Part shown: positions 1-8,179 of the stretch, piece after piece
Numbering within the stretch: the stretch's first letter is position 1
Layout: each line of letters starts with the position of its first letter
DNA from: an uncultured Fibrobacter sp.
GTDB lineage: Bacteria; Fibrobacterota; Fibrobacteria; Fibrobacterales; Fibrobacteraceae
Assembly (NCBI RefSeq): GCF_947305105.1
Contig: NZ_CAMZCS010000013.1
Coordinates: 21,154-85,153 of the forward strand
Reading direction: 5' to 3'
Length of the DNA: 64,000 nucleotides
Translations under genes and position numbers: made by a program
Notes under the pieces: generated by a model
Database searches by the model: none
Seen by the model: the letters and a program-made list of their open reading frames with translations, nothing else
What the model was told of the DNA's origin: nothing

Positions 1-696
1 GATACGGCCCGTGGCGACGGTGCCACGGCCAGTAATGGTGAACACATCTTCGACAGGTAGCAGGAATGGCTGCTGGATTTCACGCTTCGGCAGTTCGATG
101 TAGATGTCGCAGGCTTCCAGGAGTTCCATAATCTTGCCCATGTAGAAGTTGTCTCCTTCAAGGGCCTTGAGTGCGGAACCGCGGATGACCGGGGTGTTGG
201 CTCCGTCAAAACCGTACTGGGTCAGTAGATCGCGGATTTCCATTTCGACGAGGTCAATTTGTTCTTCGTCGTCGACCATGTCGCACTTGTTTATGAATAC
301 GACGATGTACTCTACGCCGACCTGGCGGGCAAGCAGGATATGCTCGCGCGTCTGGGGCATCGGGCCGTCGGTGGCTGCTACGACGAGGATGGCTCCGTCC
401 ATCTGGGCGGCACCGGTCACCATGTTCTTCACGTAGTCGGCGTGCCCCGGGCAGTCAACGTGAGCGTAGTGGCGGTTGGCTGTGGTGTATTCCACGTGGG
501 AGGTGTTGATCGTGATGCCGCGGGCCTTTTCTTCTGGGGCGTTGTCGATTTCTTCAAAACGCTTGGCGTTGGCTAGGCCCTTGGCGGCGAGGGTCGTGCA
601 GATGGCGGCCGTGAGGGTGGTTTTGCCGTGGTCAACGTGGCCGATGGTGCCGATGTTGCAGTGCGGCTTGCTTCTGTCAAAATGTTCTTTTGCCAT
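1..696 (-). CDS. tuf: Elongation factor Tu, N-terminal part (cut by window edge)
   Basis: EF-Tu delivers aminoacyl-tRNA to the ribosome in a GTP-dependent way. Reading the minus strand from ATG at 694-696 gives 232 residues of a normal EF-Tu. It has [12 protein letters not shown] at the start, an intact P-loop GHVDHGKTT, the switch I RGITI, DCPGH, NKCD, and the beginning of domain II ([12 protein letters not shown]) at the window edge. The C-terminal part lies outside the window. Codons are strongly biased to C-ending forms (AAC, GGC, ATC), as expected of a highly expressed gene. A purine-rich SD (GGAAGGAAAA) precedes the start. The two genes upstream on the same strand are EF-Tu-derived paralogs, so this is the only canonical, apparently active copy visible here. 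Confidence 0.97.
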   Translation of the reverse strand, partial: MAKEHFDRSKPHCNIGTIGHVDHGKTTLTAAICTTLAAKGLANAKRFEEIDNAPEEKARGITINTSHVEYTTANRHYAHVDCPGHADYVKNMVTGAAQMDGAILVVAATDGPMPQTREHILLARQVGVEYIVVFINKCDMVDDEEQIDLVEMEIRDLLTQYGFDGANTPVIRGSALKALEGDNFYMGKIMELLEACDIYIELPKREIQQPFLLPVEDVFTITGRGTVATGRI

Positions 697-860
697 TTTT
701 CCTTCCTTTTGTGGGTAGTGGTTTGTCTCCAACCTTGCTAAAAACAAGTTTTTGTAAGTTTATTTTAAATAAAGATAATAAACGAATTTATTGACTTGGA
801 CTGCCATCGCTGGTTTAATTTATTCTGTAAATATTATGTTCGCTTGAATGGAGTAATCAG
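697..860 (-). promoter_or_regulatory. tuf leader and probable promoter region
   Basis: This is an AT-rich upstream region of tuf, read on the minus strand. A block around 799-849 is closely repeated upstream of the next two EF-Tu-like genes. It contains ACATAATATT on the minus strand, and its TAATAT is a possible -10 element. A purine-rich SD lies just before the start. No good -35 element is common to the three copies, so the exact promoter is uncertain. The stretch 861-1008 shows nothing further that I can identify. Confidence 0.5.
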
Positions 861-1002
861 GGCGCGTGATAAAGGAACAGATGTCGTTTGTTTTGTCAAA
901 GATGTAATATTGTGTTAACATTGTATATGTATTGTATTACAAATTTGAGGCGGCGACCGAGGAGACTTCGGTTTGCTCTGGGAGTCGTTTTGTTCCGTTA
1001 GC

Positions 1003-1055
1003 AAACAAAAAAAAGGGAGTGGTGCCTTGGCATCGCTCCCTCAGTTTTTTTTTTT
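1003..1055 (-). terminator. Hairpin terminator after the 571-residue EF-Tu-like gene
   Basis: The arms GGGAG..GGTGCC and GGCATCG.CTCCC (1015-1040) form a stem. An A-run at 1007-1014 gives a T-run on the minus strand, and a T-run at 1045-1055 serves the plus strand, so it could act in both directions. It separates tuf from the upstream paralog. Closely similar hairpins lie at 3020-3059 and 3881-3915. Confidence 0.8.
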
Positions 1056-1070
1056 GGGGGGGGGCTGTTA

Positions 1071-2786
1071 TTACGGGCCGACTTTACGGATGATTCCGGT
1101 TGCGACAACTTTAGTTTTGTTGCGGATCCTCACCTCAAGGCCGGTTCCCAACGCCACGGATTGCGCCAATTTGATATGGGCGGAGAAGTACTTGCCGGGA
1201 GTGACTATTTTACTCAAAATTTGGATCGTTCCGGGCACCCTGGCGGTGCGGATCTGGAATTCCAGTTCCGAAACATTCTTATGATTCGGAACATTCTTCT
1301 GATCCGTAAACGGATTGTGGGGTATGCCTATGTCTTTCACTGGAATTTTAATATCGGCATCGAATTCCTTGCCTTCTTTTACGGTTCCTGGGGTGGCGAC
1401 GACCATGCCTATGACAACGTCGTCTTTGCCGGCTCCACGGAGGAGAATGGACACGTCGTCGCCTTCTTTGGCGCTTTCGCGGTTTTTGTCGGAAACGCTG
1501 ATGCTTGTAACGGCGTAGTTAGCTGTTTTGCCAAATCCTACACATTCGCTCATGTCGAGCAAGTTGAGAGTGCCTTGCTCGACTTTGCCCGAAACGATGG
1601 TCCCGCGCCCTGTTACTGTGGCTACGATTCCACTGATGGGAATGAGGTACGGCCTGCGCAGAATGAGTTGTTTTACGATGCCCATTCCGATTGTTCGTCC
1701 TCCTACGCGAATTGCAAAGCGCTGGTCTTTTTCCAAGGCAATCGGAGAGATCAACTGAATAGTGGCCGATGCGGTGGTACCGGGCGTTACCGTTGTCACG
1801 CCCCTTGGGAATTGCATCGTTCCTGTCACGTCAGTAGTGCGGAAGTAAAACTGGGGACGGGAACCGCTCGTGATAGGAGTGGCGCGTCCACCTTCATCGC
1901 TTGTTAACATGTATATGTCGGCATAGAAGTCGGTGTACGCTTTTATTGAACCTGGTGCTGCAAGAACCATCCCGCGCTTGAAATCGTTTTTATCTGCGCC
2001 ACGAAGGAGCATGCCGACGTTGTCGCCTGCTCGTGCTTCGTCAACAGACTTGCGGAACATTTCGATTCCGGTAACTACGTATTTTTCTGTTGTGTTTGAA
2101 AGCCCGACGCGCTCAACTGTGTCTGCCAGGTGTATGACGCCTCGTTCAATGCGGCCGGTCACTACGGTGCCTCGCCCGGTAATGGTGAAAATATCTTCTA
2201 TTGGCAACAGGAATGGTTTGGTGAAGTCGCCTGCGGGAACCTGAAGATACTCGTCGCAAACATCCAAAAGTTCAATAATCTTGTCTTGGTAGGCGGATTC
2301 TCCATTAATGGCTCTTTGGGAGGAACCGTGGATAACTGGTGTGTTGTCACCGTCAAAGCCGTAGCTGGGCAATTGTTCGCGTAACTCGCACTCAAGGAGA
2401 TCGAGGATTTCGGGGTCGTCTACTTGGTCTGCCTTGTCTATGAAAACGACAATTTCCTTTAGACCGATTTGTTTGGCGAAAAGCATGTACTCTCGCGCTT
2501 GGGATAGAGCGGAGTTCTGGGCCTGCATGACCAATATGGCTCCATCCATTTGGGCTGCACCGATTATCATGTTTTTAATGTAATCGGCACGTGAGTTGGA
2601 GGTGTTTATAATAGCGTAGTGGCGGTTTTGGGTGTTGAACTCCTTGGCGGATGTGCTTACGCTGCAAATGCCTCGTGCATTAAGAGTCGTTAGGATCGCT
2701 GTGACCAAGGCGTTGCGGTCGCTTTCGGCCCCTAAGAATCCAAGATTCATGTGAGGCAGGCTCCTTTGAAAATGTTCTTTTGCCAT
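1071..2786 (-). CDS. EF-Tu-like protein with degenerate GTPase domain and duplicated domains II-III
   Basis: The 571 residues begin MAKEHF like tuf. Residues 1-190 are a recognisable but ruined G domain. The P-loop GHVDHGKTT is GAESDRNAL at 19-27. The switch I stretch containing RGITI is deleted. DCPGH is NTSNS at 61-65, and NKCD is DKAD at 117-120. GTP binding and hydrolysis therefore look impossible. Residues 190-376 form a well-kept domain II-III module ([27 protein letters not shown]). Residues 378-571 form a second, more divergent II-III module that resembles the 224-residue neighbour. Codon use is relaxed (AAT, CTT, GGA, TTA) compared with tuf. The SD AAGGAAGG, leader and terminator are intact and the frame is open over 1.7 kb, so I do not call it a pseudogene. 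The function is unknown. A decoy or regulator that binds EF-Tu partners is speculation. Confidence 0.85.
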   Translation of the reverse strand: MAKEHFQRSLPHMNLGFLGAESDRNALVTAILTTLNARGICSVSTSAKEFNTQNRHYAIINTSNSRADYIKNMIIGAAQMDGAILVMQAQNSALSQAREYMLFAKQIGLKEIVVFIDKADQVDDPEILDLLECELREQLPSYGFDGDNTPVIHGSSQRAINGESAYQDKIIELLDVCDEYLQVPAGDFTKPFLLPIEDIFTITGRGTVVTGRIERGVIHLADTVERVGLSNTTEKYVVTGIEMFRKSVDEARAGDNVGMLLRGADKNDFKRGMVLAAPGSIKAYTDFYADIYMLTSDEGGRATPITSGSRPQFYFRTTDVTGTMQFPRGVTTVTPGTTASATIQLISPIALEKDQRFAIRVGGRTIGMGIVKQLILRRPYLIPISGIVATVTGRGTIVSGKVEQGTLNLLDMSECVGFGKTANYAVTSISVSDKNRESAKEGDDVSILLRGAGKDDVVIGMVVATPGTVKEGKEFDADIKIPVKDIGIPHNPFTDQKNVPNHKNVSELEFQIRTARVPGTIQILSKIVTPGKYFSAHIKLAQSVALGTGLEVRIRNKTKVVATGIIRKVGP

Positions 2787-2945
2787 ATTTTCCTTCCTTT
2801 GGTGGGTGGTGGTTTATCTCCAAACTTTTTGAAAAACAATTTTTTGTAAGTTTATCGTAAATAAAGATAATAAACAAATTTATTTGTTTAGACTGCTGTT
2901 GCTTGTTTAATTTGTTCTTCAAATATTATGTTCTTTTAGATGTAC
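2787..2945 (-). promoter_or_regulatory. Leader of the 571-residue EF-Tu-like gene, related to the tuf leader
   Basis: Read on the minus strand this matches the tuf leader along most of its length. The shared parts include the ACATAATATTT block (around 2925-2935), the AAATTAAAC block, the AT-rich middle with TTTATTATCTTTATTT, and the purine-rich SD. The similarity indicates that the upstream region was copied with the gene. Between 2946 and 3015 nothing else is evident. Confidence 0.5.
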
Positions 2946-3017
2946 TCAAAGAAGTGCGTGAATATTGTATAGCATTTGTAATACAAAGCGAGACGACTAC
3001 ATTTTTGATTGATTGTG

Positions 3018-3060
3018 TACAAAAAAAGGAGTGATGCCTTGGCACCGCTCCCTTTTTTTG
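3018..3060 (-). terminator. Hairpin terminator after the standalone EF-Tu II-III gene
   Basis: An inverted repeat (GGAGTGATGCC / GGCACCGCTCC, 3028-3052) lies between an A-run at 3021-3027 and a T-run at 3053-3059. It sits 20 nt beyond the stop of the 224-residue gene and closely resembles the hairpin at 1015-1040. Confidence 0.8.
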
Positions 3061-3080
3061 GTGGGGGGGGATTTGTAGTC

Positions 3081-3755
3081 TTATCCTTTGATTAGTTTGC
3101 CGATTCTTGTTACGGTTCCGCTTGCAGTTTGAAGATTACTGCTGCGAACGGTAAAGGAAAGGCCTTTTTCCAATGCAACGGATTTCGCTAATTTAACGTG
3201 GACGCTGGCCGTTAATTTCGTTGTTGTGTGAGAAAGTGCTTTTATAAGGGTCATTGTTCCAGTGACAACGGCCGTACGGATATAGAATGTTAGTTCTACT
3301 TTTTTTGCTGGTTTTAAATCTTCTAAATGCGGGATGAGTTCAGGAACTTTCTTTCTGATTGCGGTGATGTCCGCATCGAATTCTGTATTCTCTGCCACGG
3401 AATTCGGGGTCGCAACAACCATGCCTCGGACGATATTTTTGTTGCTGGCGCCCCGAAGGAGCAGGCTTGCTTTGTCACCTTTCTTGGCTTTGTCAACTTG
3501 GCCAGCTTCTGTGCTAATGAGGGTAACTATGTATTCGGCGGTTTTGCCAAAACCGATGCATGCGACGGTATCTCCAACTTTGACCGTGCCTCGTTCGACC
3601 TGACCAATGACAACAGTGCCACGTCCGGTAATGAAGAAGAAGTCCTCGATGGGCATGAGGAATTTTGCCAAACGGATGTTGCCGGGGATTTTTTCCAGTG
3701 TGCCGGGCTTTAGTGTCAAATCAAGAGCCGGATCGAGCGGTTTTTTTGTAGCCAT
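3081..3755 (-). CDS. Standalone EF-Tu domain II-III protein (no GTPase domain)
   Basis: This 224-residue protein starts directly in an EF-Tu-like domain II after about 30 residues of unique N-terminus. Visible matches are [48 protein letters not shown] and, in domain III, FYIRTAVVTGTM and KLAKSVALEKGLSFTVR. There is no G domain, so it cannot be an elongation factor. It most resembles the C-terminal II-III module of the 571-residue neighbour (both have IGFGKTA or VGFGKTA and VVATP followed by EFDADI). That suggests the two arose from each other by duplication or fusion. It has its own SD (GGAGAAAAAC region), leader and terminator. Domain II of EF-Tu contacts the aminoacyl end of tRNA and domain III contacts tRNA and EF-Ts. 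Whether such contacts survive here is unknown. Confidence 0.85.
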   Translation of the reverse strand: MATKKPLDPALDLTLKPGTLEKIPGNIRLAKFLMPIEDFFFITGRGTVVIGQVERGTVKVGDTVACIGFGKTAEYIVTLISTEAGQVDKAKKGDKASLLLRGASNKNIVRGMVVATPNSVAENTEFDADITAIRKKVPELIPHLEDLKPAKKVELTFYIRTAVVTGTMTLIKALSHTTTKLTASVHVKLAKSVALEKGLSFTVRSSNLQTASGTVTRIGKLIKG

Positions 3756-3880
3756 TGTTTTTCTCCTTTGTTAGGGTGAGGTGTAAGATTACGTTAAAAA
3801 AATAATAAACAAATTTTTGCCCGAACCGCCAGTGCTGGTTTAATTTGTCTAATAAATATTATGTTCGCTTGAATGTACCA
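3756..3880 (-). promoter_or_regulatory. Leader of the standalone EF-Tu II-III gene
   Basis: This is the third copy of the tuf-type upstream region. On the minus strand CATTCAAGCGAACATAATAT matches the tuf leader exactly over that stretch. It is followed by the shared AAATTAAACCAGC block and AATTTGTTTATTAT. It is slightly shorter than the other two copies. A -10-like TAATAT is present and no convincing -35 was seen. Confidence 0.5.
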
Positions 3881-3915
3881 CAAAAAAAGAGCGGTGCTTT
3901 GGCACCGCCCTTTTA
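3881..3915 (-). terminator. Terminator of the aryl-polyene operon
   Basis: The stem GAGCGGTGC / GCACCGCCC (3889-3910) has an A-run at 3882-3888 that gives a T-run on the minus strand. It is placed 17 nt beyond the stop of the last operon gene and resembles the two terminators of the EF-Tu-like genes. Confidence 0.8.
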
Positions 3916-3931
3916 AATGAATTTGGAAAAA

Positions 3932-5158
3932 TTAGAGCTTTTTGAACACGAGCGACGTGTTGACTCCGCCGAAGGCGAAGTTGTTGCTCATGATGTAATC
4001 AACGTCCATTTCGCGGCCGCTGCCGGTAATATAGTCGAGCGGAGCGCAAGCGGGGTCTACATTTTTGAGGTTGAGGTTCGGGCTGAACCAACCCTTGTGC
4101 ATCATGTGGATGCTTGTCCAGGCTTCGATTCCGCCGCAGGCACCGAGCGTGTGGCCGATGTAGCTCTTGAGGCTGCTGATAGGCACTGCGCGCTTGCCGA
4201 GTGCATTGTAGGTGGCCCAGCTTTCGGCGTTGTCCCCCTGCGGGGTGGCAGTGCCGTGGCCGTTCACATAGCCAATCGCTTCGGGCGAGATGCCTGCATC
4301 TTCGATGGCGAGCTCCAATGCGCGTTGCATGGTTTCTGCCTTGGGCGAGGTGAGGTGATCGCCGTCGGTGTTGGTGCCAAAGCCGACAAGTTCGGCGTAA
4401 ATCTTGGCTCCGCGGGCTTTTGCGTGTTCGTACTCTTCGAGGACGAGCGTGCCGCTGCCTTCGCCGATAACGAGCCCGTCGCGGTCCTTGTCATAGCTGG
4501 CGGGAGCCAGTTCGGGGTGGTCGTTCATGGTCGAGGTGGCGAACAACGTGTCGAACACAGCGGACTGGGTCGGGTTCAGTTCTTCGGCGCCACCAGCAAT
4601 CATAGCGTCTTGCATGCCGTATTTGATGTATTCGTAGGCGGTGCCGATGCTGATACTGCCAGAAGTGCATGCCGTATTAGACGTGTAGAGGCGTCCTGTG
4701 AGGCCGAAGTACACCGCGATATTCACGGCGCAGGTCTGCGGCATGGACTTGATGTAGGTGGTCGCCGTAATCTTGGAGCAGTCGTCGGTGACAAGCATCG
4801 AGAAAAAGTCCACTAGCGGGTAGACGCTTCCCATGCACGAACCGTAGGCGACACCCACGCGGCCCGATTGCAAAAAGGCGGGGTCTTGGTCGAGCCCGGA
4901 ATCTTTGAGGGCCCTGACGGCAGATGCCGTGGCGAGCAGGGCAACGCGGCCCATCCCGCGGATTTTTTTGCGGGGCAGGTCGGGGACTTCGAAATTGACC
5001 GGCGAGGCGAGCCGGGTGTTCATTTGCGTGTAACGGTCCCAATCGTCCATGCGGACGACCTTGTTCTTGAGCTGGTGAAGACTATCGAAAATTTCGTCGA
5101 CTTCGCAGCCCAGGGCGGAAATGCAGGAGCCGCCGGTAACGACAACTCTACGGGTCAT
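3932..5158 (-). CDS. Beta-ketoacyl-ACP synthase (KAS II-like) of the aryl-polyene locus
   Basis: This 408-residue FabF-like ketosynthase would condense malonyl-ACP units onto the growing polyene. The catalytic triad is complete: Cys164 in TACTSGS, His301 in NGHGTATPQGD and His336 in YIGHTLGACGG, with Lys331 before the last. The start at 5158 (MTRRVVVTGG) is chosen because it overlaps the ketoreductase stop by 4 nt (ATGA) and matches the family N-terminus. The longer open frame upstream lies out of frame over the ketoreductase gene. It is the last gene of the minus-strand operon. A second ketosynthase lies three genes upstream, so the two may act as a pair, as in other aryl-polyene systems. 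Which one sets chain length cannot be told, since both keep the catalytic Cys. Confidence 0.9.
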   Translation of the reverse strand: MTRRVVVTGGSCISALGCEVDEIFDSLHQLKNKVVRMDDWDRYTQMNTRLASPVNFEVPDLPRKKIRGMGRVALLATASAVRALKDSGLDQDPAFLQSGRVGVAYGSCMGSVYPLVDFFSMLVTDDCSKITATTYIKSMPQTCAVNIAVYFGLTGRLYTSNTACTSGSISIGTAYEYIKYGMQDAMIAGGAEELNPTQSAVFDTLFATSTMNDHPELAPASYDKDRDGLVIGEGSGTLVLEEYEHAKARGAKIYAELVGFGTNTDGDHLTSPKAETMQRALELAIEDAGISPEAIGYVNGHGTATPQGDNAESWATYNALGKRAVPISSLKSYIGHTLGACGGIEAWTSIHMMHKGWFSPNLNLKNVDPACAPLDYITGSGREMDVDYIMSNNFAFGGVNTSLVFKKL

Positions 5159-5883
5159 GCGAGACCTCCATTGACAGAAATGACTTGACGTGTGATGTAG
5201 GCGGCTCCCTCCGAAAGGAGGAATACCACGGTGGCTGCCACTTCGGATGGCTTGCCGACGCGCTTCATGGGCACTGCCTGCAAGATGATGTCGAGCGGGG
5301 CTTCCTTGATCATCTCGGTTTCGATGACGCCAGGGGCGACGCTGTTGACGGTGATGTTCCTGCTCGCAAGTTCCGTGGCGAGTGCTTTGGTGGCTCCGAT
5401 GATGCCCGCCTTGGATGCGCTGTAGTTCACCTGACCACGGTTGCCGATGACGCCAGAAACCGACGAAATGGTGATGATGCGTCCGATGCGTTTGCGGCAC
5501 ATGGGCATGACGAGCGGATGCACGACATTGAAGAATCCGTTCAGGTTGGTGTCGAGCACCTTGTCCCACGATTCATCGCTCATGCCGGCGAATGTCATGT
5601 CGGAGCATACGCCTGCGTTAGAGACGATGCCGTAGTAGACGCCGTTTTCTTCGATGTCTTTTTCGAGAACTTCTTTGCACTGTTCGCGGTTGCAAATGTC
5701 GAATTGCAACGTGCGGATGCTACCTCCGGCGGCTTGAACCTTTTCGACGAGGGCGTCAACAGCCGCCTTGCCGCGGTTGTAGTGCGCGACCACAGTGTAG
5801 CCGGCTTCGGCCACGGCGAGAGCAATGGCGCTGCCAATGCCTCCGCTTGCTCCTGTAATGAGAACTTGTTTCTTGTTGTCCAT
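5155..5883 (-). CDS. 3-ketoacyl-ACP reductase (FabG-like SDR)
   Basis: This 242-residue short-chain dehydrogenase reduces 3-ketoacyl-ACP with NAD(P)H. The Rossmann glycine motif is GASGGIG at 11-17, the NAG-like motif is SNAG around 88-91, and the catalytic residues are Ser140/141, Tyr154 and Lys158 (YSASK). The start at 5883 (MDNKKQVLITG) is preferred over an upstream ATG because AGGAA lies just before it and the protein then begins like other FabG proteins. It overlaps the following ketosynthase by 4 nt and follows the dehydratase by 19 nt. The order dehydratase, ketoreductase, ketosynthase is a compact polyketide-like elongation module. Confidence 0.92.
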   Translation of the reverse strand: MDNKKQVLITGASGGIGSAIALAVAEAGYTVVAHYNRGKAAVDALVEKVQAAGGSIRTLQFDICNREQCKEVLEKDIEENGVYYGIVSNAGVCSDMTFAGMSDESWDKVLDTNLNGFFNVVHPLVMPMCRKRIGRIITISSVSGVIGNRGQVNYSASKAGIIGATKALATELASRNITVNSVAPGVIETEMIKEAPLDIILQAVPMKRVGKPSEVAATVVFLLSEGAAYITRQVISVNGGLA

Positions 5884-5902
5884 TTTGTTCCTTTTGTGTT
5901 CC

Positions 5903-6367
5903 TTAATTTTCAAGTACCGCTTTGGGGTCGTCAATTTCAATCGTGTTGAGGACGGCGGTCGCGAAGACGGTGTCGCCTATGGAAATGTTTCCGTCGAAGG
6001 TGACGATGTTGTCCATGCGCATCGTCTGCCTTACAGAAATTTTTGCGACGGAGTTCGCCGGGAAAACGGGCTTGTTTGCGGTAAAGTTGTTCACGCTCAT
6101 GATAAACCCGATTTTCGGCTCTTGACCCTGTGTCTTGCCGTAGATGCCAGAAAGTGCGGAAATGCTCTGTGCCATGTATTCGAAACCGATCCAGACCGGG
6201 ATCCCGTCGATGTCGTTGTCGAAGAACATGCTGCCGGGTACGATGTCCACTTCGGTGTGGATTTCGAGCTTTTCGAAGTTGTAGTCAACGACCCTGTCGA
6301 GCAGGGACATCTTCCCGGAGTGGGGAACGATTTGCATTATTGCTTCTTTTGTTTTGTATTCTTCCAT
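5903..6367 (-). CDS. Hotdog-fold 3-hydroxyacyl-ACP dehydratase (ApeP-like)
   Basis: This 154-residue single-hotdog protein has the N-terminal motif PHSGKMSLLDRV (His16), typical of the ApeP/FabZ-like dehydratases of aryl-polyene loci. The central helix is GFEYMAQSISA with Glu63. It would dehydrate 3-hydroxyacyl-ACP to build the conjugated double bonds. It lies 1 nt after the ketosynthase gene, in the same operon. A second hotdog dehydratase domain is fused to the acyl-ACP synthetase at 13.3-15.6 kb. Aryl-polyene systems often use two dehydratase subunits together, so the two may form a heteromer (inference). Confidence 0.85.
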   Translation of the reverse strand: MEEYKTKEAIMQIVPHSGKMSLLDRVVDYNFEKLEIHTEVDIVPGSMFFDNDIDGIPVWIGFEYMAQSISALSGIYGKTQGQEPKIGFIMSVNNFTANKPVFPANSVAKISVRQTMRMDNIVTFDGNISIGDTVFATAVLNTIEIDDPKAVLEN

Positions 6368-6368
6368 T

Positions 6369-7550
6369 TTAGACCTTTTCTACGATAAGCGATACATTGC
6401 AGCCGCCGAAGGCGAAAGAGTTGCTTTGGATGCGACGGATGCCTTTGCATCGGTCACCTTGGCGTACAAGGTGGACTGCGGGAATTTCGGGATCGAATTC
6501 CCCGTCGTAAAGGTGGACGGGCAAAAGCCCTTCGGGGTTGGAGTCCGAAAGTACCATGCAGCAGAAAGCGAGTTCCAAGGCACCGGCCGCACCGAGTGTG
6601 TGCCCGGTAAGCGCTTTGGTGGAACTGCAGGGGACGTTGTCGCCGAACACTTTGTGTACGGCGATGCCTTCCATGGAGTCGTTCAGGCGGGTGCCCGTGC
6701 CGTGGAGGTTGATATAGCCGATGTCGCTTGGTTCCAGGCAAGCGTCTTTGAGTGCGCTTTCCATGGCGCGGCGAGCGCCTTCGCCATCGGCCCTCGGGGC
6801 GGTGATGTGGTCGGCGTCGGCGCTTTCACCGATGCCGGTAATCTTGAATTTTGCGTTGCCGGGTTCCCTTGTGACAAGGAAGAATGCAGAGCCGTCGCCG
6901 AGGGTGATGCCTGTGCGGTTCTTGCTGAAGGGGTTGGTAGGTGTCGGGGAGACGGCCGCGAGTGAATTGAACCCGAGGACGACCGCTAACGAGGCGATGT
7001 CTACGCCTCCGATGATGGCTGCGTCGCAATCCCCTGCATAAATGTGGTGGCGTGCGGTCGCAATAGCGGTGGCACTCGAGCCGCATGCGGTGGACTGTAG
7101 TGCGCACGGGCCGTGGATGCCGAATCTGGACATGATGTATTCTAGCGGGAAGTCTGCCTTCTGCTTGTCCAGTTTGTACCCTGCGGGGAATTCTCCGTGC
7201 TGCTTATGGTAACGTAGCGCATTGATGGAAATTTCGGAACCGTTGTCGCACGACCCGATAAAGGTGCCGATGCGCCCAGCGCCATATTTGTCGATGGCCG
7301 CCTGCACGCTTTGAGCTATGTCGCGCAGCGAAATTTCGGCGAGGCGGTTGATTCGTTCGTTGTAGTAGGGGTTTTCCGGTGCAGGGAAATCTGTTGTATC
7401 GATATTCGAAACGCAGAAACGTTCTGCGCCGTGTTCTAGCGTGGTGAAATCCCCGCGTTGCCCGTTAATAAGTTTGTCAAAAACCTGGGCCTTATCGTGG
7501 CCGAGTACAGAATGGAAACTAAAATCTTGTATGTAGAGCGGCTGGTTCAC
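6369..7550 (-). CDS. Second beta-ketoacyl-ACP synthase of the aryl-polyene locus
   Basis: This is a 393-residue thiolase-fold ketosynthase. Catalytic residues are present: Cys156 in STACGSSAT, His283 in NLHGTGTRLND, Lys312 and His317 in ALTGHTLGAAGA. Because the Cys is kept it need not be a pure chain-length factor. The start is GTG at 7550 (MNQPLYIQDF), overlapping the upstream lipoprotein stop (GTGA). The N-terminal portion is shorter than in typical FabF, which is common for the second ketosynthase of aryl-polyene clusters. It probably works with the 408-residue ketosynthase, or at a different elongation step. Confidence 0.88.
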   Translation of the reverse strand: MNQPLYIQDFSFHSVLGHDKAQVFDKLINGQRGDFTTLEHGAERFCVSNIDTTDFPAPENPYYNERINRLAEISLRDIAQSVQAAIDKYGAGRIGTFIGSCDNGSEISINALRYHKQHGEFPAGYKLDKQKADFPLEYIMSRFGIHGPCALQSTACGSSATAIATARHHIYAGDCDAAIIGGVDIASLAVVLGFNSLAAVSPTPTNPFSKNRTGITLGDGSAFFLVTREPGNAKFKITGIGESADADHITAPRADGEGARRAMESALKDACLEPSDIGYINLHGTGTRLNDSMEGIAVHKVFGDNVPCSSTKALTGHTLGAAGALELAFCCMVLSDSNPEGLLPVHLYDGEFDPEIPAVHLVRQGDRCKGIRRIQSNSFAFGGCNVSLIVEKV

Positions 7551-8152
7551 TGTGCCTGCCCTCCGGTCACTGTGTAGCTGTAGTTGCGTAGGGAATTTGC
7601 CAGTTCGATGGTATTCCCGTTTTTTCGGATAGTGAGGATGTCCGTACTCCCTTTGGAAAGTTTGCGGACGGTCGTGTCCCCTTCGGTTGTCTCGGTCAGC
7701 GTGAATCCGTACGATTCAAAATGCGGTTTGAGAACGGCCATGTCGAAATAGCAGAGCTGGATATCGGCGATGATATATTCCGCTTTGATTTTCCCCATGT
7801 CCATCAGGGTGCTGTTGAAGCGGATGGAATCCCGCGAGCAGGTGATTTCGGCCAGCGTATTGCCGAAGGAACTGAACAAGACGACGCTTAAGAGCGAATC
7901 GTTCATGCGCATCCAGGCGTCCATCGAGAATTCTTTTTCACCATAACGCCCGTCGATATGCTGGGGAGCATCCATCGAGAACCCACTGCCAGAAATATCG
8001 AGCAGGTGAACAAAACTATCGTCGGTGTAGTAAACCGGTTCCACGGATAGTTTATTTTGGTTGCTGTGGCAACAGCACAGGAGCATACCAGCCATCGCGA
8101 TGAGGACTTGAGCCAAACCAAATGCGCTATGATGATTGCCGTTAGAATTCAT
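7547..8152 (-). CDS. Probable DUF3261-like lipoprotein of the aryl-polyene locus
   Basis: This 201-residue exported protein has a hydrophobic N-terminal segment ending in a Cys cluster (MLLCCCHSN), which could be a lipidation site although the lipobox is not classical. The body contains FGNTLAEITCSRDSIRF and ADIQLCYFDMAVLKPHF. These resemble DUF3261, a lipoprotein family regularly found beside the exporter in aryl-polyene loci. It likely sits in the envelope and helps transport or attach the product. It lies 27 nt downstream of the RND exporter and overlaps the next ketosynthase by 4 nt. The family assignment is by eye. Confidence 0.65.
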   Translation of the reverse strand: MNSNGNHHSAFGLAQVLIAMAGMLLCCCHSNQNKLSVEPVYYTDDSFVHLLDISGSGFSMDAPQHIDGRYGEKEFSMDAWMRMNDSLLSVVLFSSFGNTLAEITCSRDSIRFNSTLMDMGKIKAEYIIADIQLCYFDMAVLKPHFESYGFTLTETTEGDTTVRKLSKGSTDILTIRKNGNTIELANSLRNYSYTVTGGQAQ

Positions 8153-8179
8153 CGGGTCAAAGATAGAAAAGTTGGGGGG

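Noticed and set aside
1071..2786. EF-Tu paralog as a pseudogene
   Set aside because: The frame is open for 571 codons with its own SD, leader and terminator, and domain II-III is conserved. Loss of all GTPase motifs with nothing else broken fits neofunctionalisation better.
5159..5569. N-terminal extension of the last ketosynthase
   Set aside because: It overlaps the ketoreductase gene in another frame, and its translation is Arg/His-rich and unlike any ketosynthase. The ATG at 5158 fits the family and the ATGA overlap.
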